Below, piece after piece: positions 44,962 through 53,639 of a stretch of DNA of 64,000 bases. The stretch is from Caballeronia fortuita (GTDB taxonomy: Bacteria; Pseudomonadota; Gammaproteobacteria; Burkholderiales; Burkholderiaceae): contig NZ_FCNX02000006.1 of the NCBI RefSeq assembly GCF_001544835.2, positions 186,001-250,000 on the forward strand, written 5' to 3'. The notes under the pieces are model-generated. The model worked only from the letters and a program-made list of their open reading frames with translations, ran no database searches and was not told the origin of the DNA. A program made the position numbers and the translations under genes. Numbering within the stretch: position 1 is the stretch's first letter; every line of letters begins with the position of its first letter.

Positions 44962-45644
44962 ACGCGCCCGTCGTCGCCGTGACGGGCATGGCGTTCGAGG
45001 CGAAGATCGTGCGGGGACGCGGCGTGGATGTCGTGTTTGCGGCGCGCGCCGACTGGCTCGAACGCGCGCTGTCCGATGCGATCGCGCGCGGCTGCTCGGG
45101 CATCGTCAGCTTCGGCACGGCGGGCGGGCTCGCGCCGGAACTCGAGCCGGGCGCGCTGATCGTCGCCGAGAGCGTGTGCGGCCCGTTCGGCGAGTTGCAG
45201 ACCGATGCGGCGTGGTCCGCGCGCATCGTCGATGCTTTCGCGGGCACACCGGTCGAGCGCGTCGCGCGGCGCGGCAAGATGGCGGGCGTCGCCGCGCCCG
45301 TGACGAGCGAGGCGGACAAGCGCTCGCTGCATTCGTCGACGGGCGCGCTCGCCGTCGATATGGAATCGCATATCGCCGGGGCGATCGCGACGGCGCGCGG
45401 CTTGCCCTTCGCGGTGTGCCGCGCGGTCGTCGATCCGGCATGGCGCACCTTGCCGCCCGCCGCCACGGCGGGTTTGCGCGACGACGGCACGACGGCTATC
45501 GGTCCGATCGTGCGCGAACTGCTGCGCGATCCGTCGCAACTGGGCGCGCTGTTGCGGCTCGCATCCGATGCCAGCGACGCCCGCGCGACGCTCGTGCAGG
45601 CGCGGCGCGCGCTCGAAGCGGCGCGGGCGCTCGTGCTCGATTGA
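44958..45644 (+). CDS. hpnG: Hopanoid-associated phosphorylase HpnG
   Basis: A 228-residue protein of the nucleosidase/phosphorylase type (VAVTGMAFEAKIVRG, GIVSFGTAGGLAPELEPGALIVAE, ALAVDMESHIAG). HpnG removes adenine from adenosylhopane, leading to ribosylhopane in C35 hopanoid synthesis, after HpnH has added the adenosyl group. The start is GTG at 44958, overlapping the shc stop in a GTGA arrangement. Its substrate-making partner HpnH is encoded 12 kb away at 56769. Confidence 0.9.
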   Translation: MNAPVVAVTGMAFEAKIVRGRGVDVVFAARADWLERALSDAIARGCSGIVSFGTAGGLAPELEPGALIVAESVCGPFGELQTDAAWSARIVDAFAGTPVERVARRGKMAGVAAPVTSEADKRSLHSSTGALAVDMESHIAGAIATARGLPFAVCRAVVDPAWRTLPPAATAGLRDDGTTAIGPIVRELLRDPSQLGALLRLASDASDARATLVQARRALEAARALVLD

Positions 45645-45693
45645 ACCGCGTCTGCTTGAAGCCTTGCTTTCTGCGGGTTAACCCTCATCTCGT

Positions 45694-45715
45694 TATAATC
45701 AGGGAAAACCCTGAT
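45694..45715 (+). promoter_or_regulatory. Promoter-operator candidate ahead of the thioesterase gene
   Basis: A perfect -10 box TATAAT (45694-45699) is followed by the inverted repeat ATCAGGG (45698-45704), AAAA, CCCTGAT (45709-45715). The palindrome GGGTTAACCC (45675-45684) lies ten bases upstream of the -10. The -35 is weak. The layout suggests a repressor site at the start of transcription. Confidence 0.55.
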
Positions 45716-45767
45716 CGAACGCGTCGCCGTTTGCGACGCGCGCCGTAACGAAAGTGAGGTACCGCAA

Positions 45768-46241
45768 ATGAATTTTCACACCCGTAAGTGGGTCAAGCCC
45801 GAGGATCTGAACCCGAACGGCACGCTCTTTGGCGGCAGCTTGCTGCGCTGGATCGACGAAGAGGCCGCGATTTACGCCATCTCGCAACTGGGCAACCAGC
45901 GCGTCGTCACCAAGTTCATGTCCGAGATCAACTTCGTGAGTTCGGCGCGTCAGGGTGACATCATCGAGCTAGGCATCACCGCGACGCATTTTGGCCGCAC
46001 GTCGATCACGCTGCGCGCCGAAGTGCGCAACAAGATCACGCGCAAGAGCATTCTGACCGTCGAGAAGATGGTGTTCGTCAATCTGAACGAGCAGGGCGAG
46101 CCCGCGCCGCACGGCCGCACGCAGATCCGTTACGCCGATGAACTGTTCGAGGCGTATCGGCGCGATCAGGGCGTCGTCGAAGCGCCGAAGGTTTCAGGCG
46201 ATGACTTGCTCGAGGACGTGGCGGAAGAAGCTGCACACTGA
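45768..46241 (+). CDS. Acyl-CoA thioesterase, hotdog fold (YciA-like)
   Basis: A 157-residue hotdog thioesterase. NPNGTLFGGSLLRWIDEEAAIYA is the family signature with the catalytic region, followed by SEINFVSSARQGDIIELGI. These enzymes hydrolyse short to long acyl-CoAs. The ribosome site GAGG is good and the gene has its own promoter-operator candidate. It follows hpnG by 123 bases; a role in the hopanoid pathway is not implied. Confidence 0.92.
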   Translation: MNFHTRKWVKPEDLNPNGTLFGGSLLRWIDEEAAIYAISQLGNQRVVTKFMSEINFVSSARQGDIIELGITATHFGRTSITLRAEVRNKITRKSILTVEKMVFVNLNEQGEPAPHGRTQIRYADELFEAYRRDQGVVEAPKVSGDDLLEDVAEEAAH

Positions 46242-46307
46242 CTGCGCATCCGTGGCTCGAAGGCGAGTAAAATAGGTCGAAATTTAAACCTGTTTCGGGG
46301 TGTCATC

Positions 46308-46559
46308 ATGCAGAGGATCCACAGTGTGTTGTCGGTCAGCATCTCGGAGTTCAAGCAGAACCCGGGAAAGGTCGTTGAAGAAGCGGGCGGCGAACCGGTT
46401 GCCGTGCTTAACCACAATCGACCCGCTTTCTACACGGTGTCTCCGGAATTGATGGCCGAGATGGCCGAGTTGTTCGACGAGCGCCAGCTTGCGACGGTGG
46501 TTGAGTCCCGCCTCAAGTCGGTGAAGCGCGCCGTAAAAGTCAGCCTCGACGATCTGTGA
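46308..46559 (+). CDS. Type II antitoxin, Phd/YefM family
   Basis: An 83-residue antitoxin: HSVLSVSISEFKQNPGKVVEEAGGEPVAVLNHNRPAFYTVSPE is the Phd/YefM DNA-binding fold, and the acidic C-terminal tail would bind the toxin. It would repress its own operon. The toxin gene starts at its stop codon (TGATG). A -10-like TAAAAT lies at 46268-46273. Confidence 0.92.
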   Translation: MQRIHSVLSVSISEFKQNPGKVVEEAGGEPVAVLNHNRPAFYTVSPELMAEMAELFDERQLATVVESRLKSVKRAVKVSLDDL

Positions 46560-46867
46560 TGACGCACGAACTACGGTTCGTGCCGGAAGCACTCGACGAT
46601 TGGGCGAAGCTGGATGGCTCCGTCAAAGCGCTCTTCAAACAAGCGCTGAGAAGGCGTCTGGAGACGCCGCGTACTCCCGGGTCCGAACTGCACTCGCCGC
46701 TTGTCGACTGTTACAAGATCAAGCTGCGCGGTCTGGGCTATCGGCTCGTTTATCTGGTCCGCGACGACGAGGTGGATCGCGATATCATCGTCCTGGCGGT
46801 CGGACGTCGGGATGGGGGCATCTATGAAGCTGCCGCCGCTGCGTGGGAGCAGGCGCAAAGTCTTTGA
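46559..46867 (+). CDS. Type II toxin, RelE/ParE family
   Basis: A 102-residue RelE-like toxin: HELRFVPEALDDWAKLDGSVKALFKQAL at the start, then YKIKLRGLGYRLVYLVRDDEVDRDIIVLAVGRRD, the strand region with the catalytic basic residues of mRNA interferases (K, R and R are kept). It would cut mRNA at the ribosome unless held by its antitoxin. The ATG overlaps the antitoxin stop by one base. Confidence 0.93.
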   Translation: MTHELRFVPEALDDWAKLDGSVKALFKQALRRRLETPRTPGSELHSPLVDCYKIKLRGLGYRLVYLVRDDEVDRDIIVLAVGRRDGGIYEAAAAAWEQAQSL

Positions 46868-46894
46868 TGCGGGTCTCTTGCGCACACACTAAAA

Positions 46895-46925
46895 ACAGAA
46901 ACGGGCGCCGTAGCGCCCGTTTTTC
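46895..46925. terminator. Bidirectional terminator between relE and mlaA
   Basis: A 10-bp perfect stem AAACGGGCGC/GCGCCCGTTT (46899-46908 with 46913-46922), loop CGTA, with A residues on the left and T residues on the right. It serves the toxin gene and the converging mlaA gene. Confidence 0.9.
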
Positions 46926-46939
46926 TTACCCCGAACCCA

Positions 46940-47914
46940 TCACTTCGCAGGTTGCGCCGCCGGATCGTCATACTGCGGCAATCCTTGCTCCTTGCTCGAT
47001 CCCGTCGACGGCTGCGCTTTCGGCGCGTTCTCTTCCGGCGCGGGCGATTTCCCGCCGACACCGCCCGCCGGCGATGCCGCCGCGCCCGGATCGACATAGG
47101 TCGGCAAACCTTGCTCCGTACTGCCGCCGCCCGTCTCGCCCGGCGCGCTCGCGCCTTCCGGCGCCGATGCGCCTTCGTCGCCGTAATCGGGCAGCGTACT
47201 CGTGCCGCCGCCCGTCAACAGATATTGACGCCGCTGCGTGTACGCATCCCGCACGAACGCATATTTGTCGAGCGCGGCAGCAGAAAGCAGATCGGTCGCG
47301 CCGATCAGGTCCGCGCGCGCGCTCACGAAGTTCACGCCGAACAGCGGCCAGCGAATCTCCGGGTCCGAGTAGCTCAGCGGATTCACGCGCCAGTCGACGA
47401 GCCATGTCGTCGAATCGCGGAACGAGCTCGGGCCGAGCAGCGGCAGCACGAGATACGGCCCCGACGGCATGCCGTAGTGACCGAGCGTCAGGCCGAAGTC
47501 CTGATGATGCTTCGGCAACCCGGCCGGCGATGCAATGTCGATCAACCCGCCGATGCCGAACACCGAATTCATCGCGATACGCATCAAGTCCTGCGTCGCG
47601 TCGGTGATCTTCAACTGCAGAAGGTTGTTCGCGAAGTTGGAGAAGTCGCCGAGGTTCGAGAAGAAGTTGCTGACGGCCGTGCGGAACGGGCTCGGCGTGT
47701 AATCGACGTAGAACTGCGCGACGGGCTTCGCGACGTAGGTATCGAGCGTGTCGTTGAACGTGAAGATCTTGCGGTTCATCGGCTCGAGCGGGTCTTTCGG
47801 ATTGCGATCCGGGCCGGTCGCGCATCCCGCCGTCGCGAGCGCGCCCGCCATCGCCAGACTCAACCCCAATTTACGCACTGCACGAGCGGTCAAGGCCGTC
47901 GATCCCGACTTCAT
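46940..47914 (-). CDS. mlaA: MlaA (VacJ) family outer membrane lipoprotein
   Basis: A 324-residue lipoprotein with lipobox ATAGC (Cys31). The MlaA core follows: [62 protein letters not shown] and [12 protein letters not shown]. MlaA removes mislocalised phospholipids from the outer leaflet of the outer membrane and passes them to MlaC. The last ~90 residues are an added tail with repeats ([28 protein letters not shown]). The start overlaps the hpnN stop by four bases, so it is cotranscribed with the hopanoid transporter. Confidence 0.95.
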   Translation of the reverse strand: MKSGSTALTARAVRKLGLSLAMAGALATAGCATGPDRNPKDPLEPMNRKIFTFNDTLDTYVAKPVAQFYVDYTPSPFRTAVSNFFSNLGDFSNFANNLLQLKITDATQDLMRIAMNSVFGIGGLIDIASPAGLPKHHQDFGLTLGHYGMPSGPYLVLPLLGPSSFRDSTTWLVDWRVNPLSYSDPEIRWPLFGVNFVSARADLIGATDLLSAAALDKYAFVRDAYTQRRQYLLTGGGTSTLPDYGDEGASAPEGASAPGETGGGSTEQGLPTYVDPGAAASPAGGVGGKSPAPEENAPKAQPSTGSSKEQGLPQYDDPAAQPAK

Positions 47915-50571
47915 TCTTCAATTCCTCTTAGGTTGTCATGTCGTTGCGCCGCCCTGAGCTTCGCGCGCGCGGCCGCTCGCACCTTGCGCGGTTTGCCCAT
48001 CAGCACCGGTTGAAACACCACTGCGCCGACCAGCGTGCAGAAAAGCGACAGCGCCAGCAGCCGCCCCATGCTCGATGTGCCCGGATGATGCGAGAACCAC
48101 AGGCTGCCGAATGCCGTCGCGGTCGTCGCCGCACTGAACATAACGGCATGCGTGAGGCTGGACTGTAGCAGCCGTGTCTGGCCGGAACGCCACGCCATCA
48201 CGAAATAGATCTTGAACGCGACGCCGACGCCCAGCATCAGCGGCAGCGCGATGATGTTCGCGAAGTTGAGCGGCATCCTGAAGACCACGCACAACTCCAG
48301 CGTGACGATCGCGGAAACGAGCAACGGTACCAAAGTTCTCAGAACGTCGCCAAAACGGCGCAGCGCGATCCAGAGCAGCACGGCGATCGCGATCAGCGAA
48401 TAGAGCGCTGCCTGTTCGAACGCCTTGATGATCGTCTCCGCCGAATGGCGCACCGAGATCGGCCCGCCGATCGCGTTGGGTTCGGCCTTCTGGACGGCAT
48501 CGGCGAAGCGGGCGAGCAGCGTGTCGTCGTTCGGATCGGCGCCGGGCGCGATCTTCGGCGCGACATCGACGAGCGCCTGGCCCTGTGGCGTCACGAACGA
48601 TGCAACCATCGGCGGCGGCAGCGTTTCGCGCGTGATTTCCGCCGGCGTGAGCAGCGCGCGCAGTTGCGCGAGCGCGAGGCGCAGCGGCTCGGCCATCGCG
48701 TGCTCGGCGCGATCGCGCGTGGCGGCGTCGGCTTGCGCGAGTTTCGCGAGCGTGTCGGACAGATGTTTCGCTTCCTTTTCGCCGGGGCCGGGATGCTCGT
48801 CGGCGGCGAGCGAAAGCTGGTTCGATACGCGCGTGAGCGCCGCGACGCGCACCGCGTCCGTCACGGGCGCGGCCGTCTGCTGATCGAGCGCAGGCAGAAG
48901 TTGATCGGCGGCGGCCTTGATGAGATCGAGCTTTTTCGGCTGATCGCCGGGGATGAGCGAGGAGAGCGTCGTCGCGCTGCCGACTTCGGGCAGCTTGCTT
49001 AGCTTCGCGGCGATGCGATCGGCATCGGCGAGCGACGGCGCGAGCACGGCGACATCATTGACCGCGCCTTCGGGCGAATCCCTGAGCGCAAGGAGCGTGG
49101 CCATCGACTCGGTGTGCGGATCCTTCAGATGCAGCGGATTGAAGTCGAAACGCAGATTGAAGAGCAGCGGCAGCGCGCCGATCACGACGACCAGCGTGCC
49201 GATCAGCACCGGCTTGCGATGACGGTCGAGAAATTCGTCGACGGGCGCAAGCACTGGAAAGCCCGGCGAATGCGCTTCGCCCGGCGGCGCGAACACCTTG
49301 ATGAGCGCGGGCAGGAGCGTCATGTTGGTCGCATACGCTACGAACATGCCGACGCCCGCGATCAGTCCCAGTTCCGACACGCCGCGATACGCCGTCGGCA
49401 GAAAGGAGAAGAAGCTCGCGGCGGTCGCGGTGGCGGCGAGCGTGAGCGGCACCGCGACGTGCCGCGCGGTTTCCGCGAGCGATACGTCGAGCCGCTTGTG
49501 CTTGTAACGCTCTTCCCGATACTTCACGCCGAACTGAATGCCGAAGTCCACGCCGAGCCCGACGAACAGCACCATGAACGCAACCGAGATCATGTTGAGC
49601 GCGTGGACCATCATGAGCCCGAGCGCCGCCGTGATCGCGAGCCCGACGAAAAGCGTGATGAACACCGCGAGGATCATGCGCTTGGAGCGCAGCGCGACCC
49701 AAAGGATCATTAGCACGACGAGGAAGGTCAGCACGCCGTTGAGCACGGCGCCGTCCTGCACGGAGGCAAATTCCTCGTCGGCGAGCGGTTGCGCGCCGGT
49801 CAGATGCAGCGTCGCGCCATACTTTTTGTCGATGCCCAGTTCCGCGGCCTTCGCGCGAATCTCTTCCGAAGCGCCCGCCGCCGCCTTCAGCGCGTTGAAG
49901 TTCAGCTCCGGCAGCACGGTGACGAACGCACGTCCGGGCGCATCACCCGGCGATGAATCCGCGAGGCCGCGCCACGAGAACGCCGCCGGCCGATTCGCCA
50001 GCACGTCGTCGAGCACGGCCGCGCTCTTGCCGAGCAAACCGGCCATCTGGCCGAGATTGACCTGTCCGAGCGTCAGCGGCAGGTTCAGCGTGGTGCTGAG
50101 CGTCTGCGCAAGGCCGGTGAGCGTTGGGTCGTGCGCGAGCGTATTGATGAGCGGGCGTGCCTGCACGAGCTGCTTCGTGACCTGCTCGACCTTGGCCGCC
50201 GGCAGATAGAGCAGGCCGTTGTGCTCGAAAAACGCGCCGCCCGCGGGCTGCGACACGGACTTGAAGCGCTCCGGCTCCTTCGCAAGCGCGGCGGCGAGGT
50301 CGTTCGCGGCGGCATCGGCGAATTCCTGAGCGGGTGCCTGAACGACGATCAGCAAGGTCGCGCCGCGCTGCGGAAACGCCTCCTCGATGGCCTTGCTGCG
50401 CGCCGCCCACTCCGGTTCCGTCTCGATCAGCTGACTGACGTCGGTGCTGATCTTGAAGTGATGAACGACATAAATCGCGGAGAGCACGCCGAGCAGCAAC
50501 GAAATGGCGATGATCCACGCCGGCCGGCGAATGGCGAGAGTGACGAAGCGAGTAATGTTGGACGTCAGCAT
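47911..50571 (-). CDS. hpnN: Hopanoid transporter HpnN (RND/MMPL family)
   Basis: An 886-residue RND-type inner membrane protein: a first membrane segment at residues ~15-38 ([23 protein letters not shown]), a large periplasmic domain, a bundle of segments with [20 protein letters not shown] in the middle, a second periplasmic domain and a final bundle. HpnN moves hopanoids to the outer membrane in relatives. ATG 50571 is chosen since similarity starts there; the open frame extends 96 codons further upstream over the promoter region. It overlaps mlaA by four bases and is divergent from the MlaC-like gene. Confidence 0.95.
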   Translation of the reverse strand: MLTSNITRFVTLAIRRPAWIIAISLLLGVLSAIYVVHHFKISTDVSQLIETEPEWAARSKAIEEAFPQRGATLLIVVQAPAQEFADAAANDLAAALAKEPERFKSVSQPAGGAFFEHNGLLYLPAAKVEQVTKQLVQARPLINTLAHDPTLTGLAQTLSTTLNLPLTLGQVNLGQMAGLLGKSAAVLDDVLANRPAAFSWRGLADSSPGDAPGRAFVTVLPELNFNALKAAAGASEEIRAKAAELGIDKKYGATLHLTGAQPLADEEFASVQDGAVLNGVLTFLVVLMILWVALRSKRMILAVFITLFVGLAITAALGLMMVHALNMISVAFMVLFVGLGVDFGIQFGVKYREERYKHKRLDVSLAETARHVAVPLTLAATATAASFFSFLPTAYRGVSELGLIAGVGMFVAYATNMTLLPALIKVFAPPGEAHSPGFPVLAPVDEFLDRHRKPVLIGTLVVVIGALPLLFNLRFDFNPLHLKDPHTESMATLLALRDSPEGAVNDVAVLAPSLADADRIAAKLSKLPEVGSATTLSSLIPGDQPKKLDLIKAAADQLLPALDQQTAAPVTDAVRVAALTRVSNQLSLAADEHPGPGEKEAKHLSDTLAKLAQADAATRDRAEHAMAEPLRLALAQLRALLTPAEITRETLPPPMVASFVTPQGQALVDVAPKIAPGADPNDDTLLARFADAVQKAEPNAIGGPISVRHSAETIIKAFEQAALYSLIAIAVLLWIALRRFGDVLRTLVPLLVSAIVTLELCVVFRMPLNFANIIALPLMLGVGVAFKIYFVMAWRSGQTRLLQSSLTHAVMFSAATTATAFGSLWFSHHPGTSSMGRLLALSLFCTLVGAVVFQPVLMGKPRKVRAAARAKLRAAQRHDNLRGIEE

Positions 50572-50638
50572 GAAGACGCTACCTGGGTGCCCTGTTATTT
50601 TTTGCGCGTGCGAACGCGCGAATTGCATGATGCCGCGA

Positions 50639-50703
50639 AGTATACCGGCCGCGGGCGCGCTACCTGGCGCTGAACTGTTGCAACGGCGCAGTGTCGGTAT
50701 ACT
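50639..50703. promoter_or_regulatory. Mirrored -10-like boxes in the hpnN/hpnM divergent region
   Basis: AGTATACCG (50639-50647) and CGGTATACT (50695-50703) are perfect inverted copies 47 bases apart. Each contains TATACT, a good -10 match, one facing hpnN and one facing hpnM. TTGCAA at 50678-50683 could be a -35 for hpnM but with a short 14-base spacer. Confidence 0.5.
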
Positions 50704-50786
50704 GACCCCGCAGCCAACTGGCCGCTTATGCAACGTCCGAAGGCCGCACGACCCGCGCAGCCAAACCTGATCAGAGAACGGGTGCC

Positions 50787-51404
50787 ATGAAACGCTATCT
50801 GTCCATTTGCTTTGCTTTTTTCCTCGCTTCGATGTCCTTCGCAGGCGAGGCCCTCGCACAAACGAGTCCCGACGCCGTCGTGAAGAATGCCGTCGAAGGC
50901 ACGGTCAACGCGATGAAGGCCGATCCGCAAGCGCGCGGCGGCGACATGGCGAAGATCACGCAGCTCGTCGAAACGCGCTTTCTGCCCGCCACCGACTTCC
51001 AGCGCACGACGCGCATCGCGGTCGGCAAGGCCTGGGCGAGCGCCACGCCCGAGCAGCAAAAGCAGCTCTACGACCAGTTCCAGATCCTGCTGGTGCGCAC
51101 CTACGCGGCGTCGCTTGCGCAGTTGCGCGATCAGGACGTGAAGTTCACGTTCGATGCCCCCAACATCGACGCCAACGCGAAGGATACCGTCGTCGAATCG
51201 CACGTCATCTCCACCGGCGGCGACAACCCCGTGCGCTACCGCCTGGAGAAGACGCCGCAAGGCTGGAAGATCTACGACATCGACATGATGGGCGCCTGGC
51301 TCATCCAGGTCTATCAGCAACAGTTCGCGGGGCAACTGCAAAAAGGCGGCGTGGACGGCCTCATCAAGTTCCTGTCCGAGCACAACGCCCGTTCCGCCGG
51401 CTGA
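50787..51404 (+). CDS. hpnM: HpnM/MlaC-like periplasmic lipid-binding protein
   Basis: A 205-residue exported protein (signal [20 protein letters not shown], cleavage near ALAQT) of the MlaC/Ttg2D family, with [20 protein letters not shown] at the start and [19 protein letters not shown] and [22 protein letters not shown] later. HpnM is the MlaC-like member linked to hopanoid genes. It would carry a lipid across the periplasm. It is divergent from hpnN-mlaA with 215 bases between starts. No MlaE/F/D ABC transporter genes are present, which supports a hopanoid rather than standard Mla role. Confidence 0.88.
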   Translation: MKRYLSICFAFFLASMSFAGEALAQTSPDAVVKNAVEGTVNAMKADPQARGGDMAKITQLVETRFLPATDFQRTTRIAVGKAWASATPEQQKQLYDQFQILLVRTYAASLAQLRDQDVKFTFDAPNIDANAKDTVVESHVISTGGDNPVRYRLEKTPQGWKIYDIDMMGAWLIQVYQQQFAGQLQKGGVDGLIKFLSEHNARSAG

Positions 51405-51434
51405 CGCCGTCCTTCTTTCCGGCAAGGCCGGGCT

Positions 51435-52073
51435 TCAGGTGCGGCGGTGCTCCACCGCGAACTTGATCAGCTCGGCCTGGCCGTCGATATCCAGTTTGCG
51501 CTTCAAATTCAAGCGGTGCGTTTCCACCGTGCGCACGGACAACCCGTGCTGCTGCGCGATCTGCTTGCTCGATAAGCCTTCGGCGAGCGCGTCGAGAATA
51601 TCGAGTTCGCGCGGCGTCAGACGTTCGAGCGGCGTCTGCATCGACTGTGCCTGAATCATGCGCGCGGCGAGCCCCGCGCTGAAAAACGTCTTGTCCGCGA
51701 GCACCGCGCCGATCGCCTGGATGATCTCGGCGGCGGGCGAATCCTTCAGCACATAGCCGCTCGCGCCCGCGCGCACCGCCTGCTTCACGTATTCCACGTT
51801 GTCGTGCATCGACAGCATCAGCACGCGTATGCCCGGATGCCGCTCGTGAAAGAGTGCCGCCAGTTCGATGCCGCTCATGCCCGCCATGCCGACGTCCATC
51901 AACGCAAGGTCGGGCGGACTGGATTCGTCGGCGGCGAGCGCGAGCGCCTCCTTCGCGTTGCCCGCCTCGCCGATCACGCGAAGATGCGGCACGGAGTCGA
52001 GGCGCGCGCGCAAGCCGTCGCGCACGAGCGGATGATCGTCCACGAGGATGATGCGTGCGATGTCAGCGCTCAT
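51435..52073 (-). CDS. NarL/FixJ family response regulator
   Basis: A 212-residue regulator: receiver domain (ARIILVDDHPLVRDGLRARL, phospho-Asp in LALMDVGMAGM, YVLKDS) and LuxR-type helix-turn-helix (LTPRELDILDALAEGLSSKQIAQQHGLSVRTVETHRLNLKRKL). The start at 52073 lies inside the end of the sensor kinase gene (11-base overlap), so they form one two-component operon. The divergent cstA gene is the probable target. Confidence 0.95.
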   Translation of the reverse strand: MSADIARIILVDDHPLVRDGLRARLDSVPHLRVIGEAGNAKEALALAADESSPPDLALMDVGMAGMSGIELAALFHERHPGIRVLMLSMHDNVEYVKQAVRAGASGYVLKDSPAAEIIQAIGAVLADKTFFSAGLAARMIQAQSMQTPLERLTPRELDILDALAEGLSSKQIAQQHGLSVRTVETHRLNLKRKLDIDGQAELIKFAVEHRRT

Positions 52074-53490
52074 CGGTATGTCCTTGAAGATTCGGTGCGG
52101 CGAGCGGCAGCGGCACGCGCGCGGTGATCGACGTGCGGCCGAGCTGCGAGCTGATCGCGAGCGTGCCGCCGAGCGTGTCGAGCCGCTCGCGCATATTGCG
52201 CAGGCCCACGCCGCTCGCCGGGTCGGAGAACGCGTCGTGCGCGTCGAAGCCGCGGCCGTTGTCCGTGATGTCGAGCGTGACGGCGTGCGCCGCGATATCG
52301 AGCGTGATCGCCGCACGCGACGCCTGCGCATGCCGCGCGATGTTGGTCAGCGCCTCCTGCGCGATGCGAAAGAGCACGGTGTTGACGGGATCGGGCAGCG
52401 TCGTGCGTTGCGCCGAAGAGGGTTGGCCGTTGTCCGTCGCTTCGAAACGCACTTCGATGCCGTCCTGTCCGTCGAATTCGCGCGCGAGTTGTTCGAGCGC
52501 GGCGGCGAGCCCGAGATCGTCGAGCATCGCGGGGCGCAGCGCGTGCGAGATGCGGCGCACTTCGCGCAGCGTGCCGGAAAGGCGTCCGAGGCTCGTCGAA
52601 AGCGCGGCTTCCGCGGTCGGCTCGCGCGCCGCGCCGCGCTCGAACCGCGCGAGCGCCGATTCGAGGAGCAGCTTCACCGAGACCAGCATCTGACTGATGC
52701 CGTCGTGCAGTTCGCGCGACAGCCGCGCGCGCTCCTGTTCCTGCGAATCCACCACTTGCCGCGCGAGGCGTTTCAACTTCGCGTCCGCGCTGCGATGTTC
52801 GCTGATATTGAGCACCGCGCCGCATACCGCGATGATCGCGAGCGCCGCGAGCGCGATCGCGCCGATCCACGTCAGCGTGCGCCCGATGTTCGCGGCGGCG
52901 CGGGAATCGATGCGCGCAAGCGTCGTTTCGACGTCTTCGAGATAGATGCCCGTGCCCATCATCCAGCCCCAGCGTTCGAGCGGCACGACATAGCCGAGCT
53001 TCGGCGCGAGCAGTCCCGTCGATGGCCGCCGCCACACATAGCGCACGTAGCCGCCGCCTCTGGACGCCTGCTGGATCAGTTCCTGAATCGTCAGTGCGCC
53101 GTTCGGATCGCGCATGAGCCAGAGATCGCGTCCGACGAGATCGGGCTGGCGCGGATGCATCAGCGACGTGCCGCGCATCGTATAGACGAAAAAGTAGCCA
53201 TCCTGGCCGAAATCGAGGCGCTGCAGCGCGTCGAGCGCGAGGCGGCGGCGTTCGTCGTCGCTGCGAGGATCGGATGCGGGCGCGTCGTAGTAAGACGCGA
53301 TCGCGCTCTTCGCAATTTCCACGTAATGCCGCAGCTCGATTTCCTTGCTCGACATGTACGCCGCCTGCGTGGTTTCGTGCTGCGCCTGCGCGAGCGATTG
53401 CGCCTGCTGACGCACGCCGTAGCCGATCCCGCCGATCGCCAGCGCGAACGGCACGATCGCCAGCAGGAAGATCTTGGCCTTGAGACTCAT
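52063..53490 (-). CDS. Cache-domain sensor histidine kinase (NarX/DegS type)
   Basis: A 475-residue kinase: a membrane segment at residues 5-25, a periplasmic single-cache domain (FGQDGYFFVYTMRGTSLMHP and WGWMMGTGIYLEDVE, typical of sensors for small carboxylates), a second segment near residue 205, then HisKA_3 (RARLSRELHDGISQMLVSVKLLLE) and HATPase (GVGLRNMRERLDTLGGTL). ATG 53490 fits the first helix. It is divergent from cstA, 149 bases apart, and probably senses pyruvate or a similar acid. Confidence 0.93.
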   Translation of the reverse strand: MSLKAKIFLLAIVPFALAIGGIGYGVRQQAQSLAQAQHETTQAAYMSSKEIELRHYVEIAKSAIASYYDAPASDPRSDDERRRLALDALQRLDFGQDGYFFVYTMRGTSLMHPRQPDLVGRDLWLMRDPNGALTIQELIQQASRGGGYVRYVWRRPSTGLLAPKLGYVVPLERWGWMMGTGIYLEDVETTLARIDSRAAANIGRTLTWIGAIALAALAIIAVCGAVLNISEHRSADAKLKRLARQVVDSQEQERARLSRELHDGISQMLVSVKLLLESALARFERGAAREPTAEAALSTSLGRLSGTLREVRRISHALRPAMLDDLGLAAALEQLAREFDGQDGIEVRFEATDNGQPSSAQRTTLPDPVNTVLFRIAQEALTNIARHAQASRAAITLDIAAHAVTLDITDNGRGFDAHDAFSDPASGVGLRNMRERLDTLGGTLAISSQLGRTSITARVPLPLAAPNLQGHTDER

Positions 53491-53505
53491 CGATACAGGG
53501 TTTTC

Positions 53506-53546
53506 CGCTACGTGAAGCCACGTAGCGCGCATACGTAGTTATGCGC
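53506..53546. promoter_or_regulatory. Two adjacent palindromes between kinase and cstA
   Basis: CGCTACGTG/CACGTAGCG (53506-53514 with 53519-53527) and GCGCATA/TATGCGC (53527-53533 with 53540-53546) share one base. The motif TACGT or its reverse appears three times. A site for the NarL-type regulator is plausible. Confidence 0.5.
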
Positions 53547-53639
53547 TTGTAAGCGCCCGGGCGAAAGCGAATACTACCGCCCAATGCGCTATCACGGCGC
53601 ATCCATCGACCCGCAGCGGTCAATAACTAAGGAGACGCC

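Noticed and set aside
50572..50859. Longer hpnN start 96 codons upstream
   Set aside because: The added segment overlaps the hpnM start and the mirrored promoter boxes and lacks transporter similarity; the first membrane helix fits ATG 50571.
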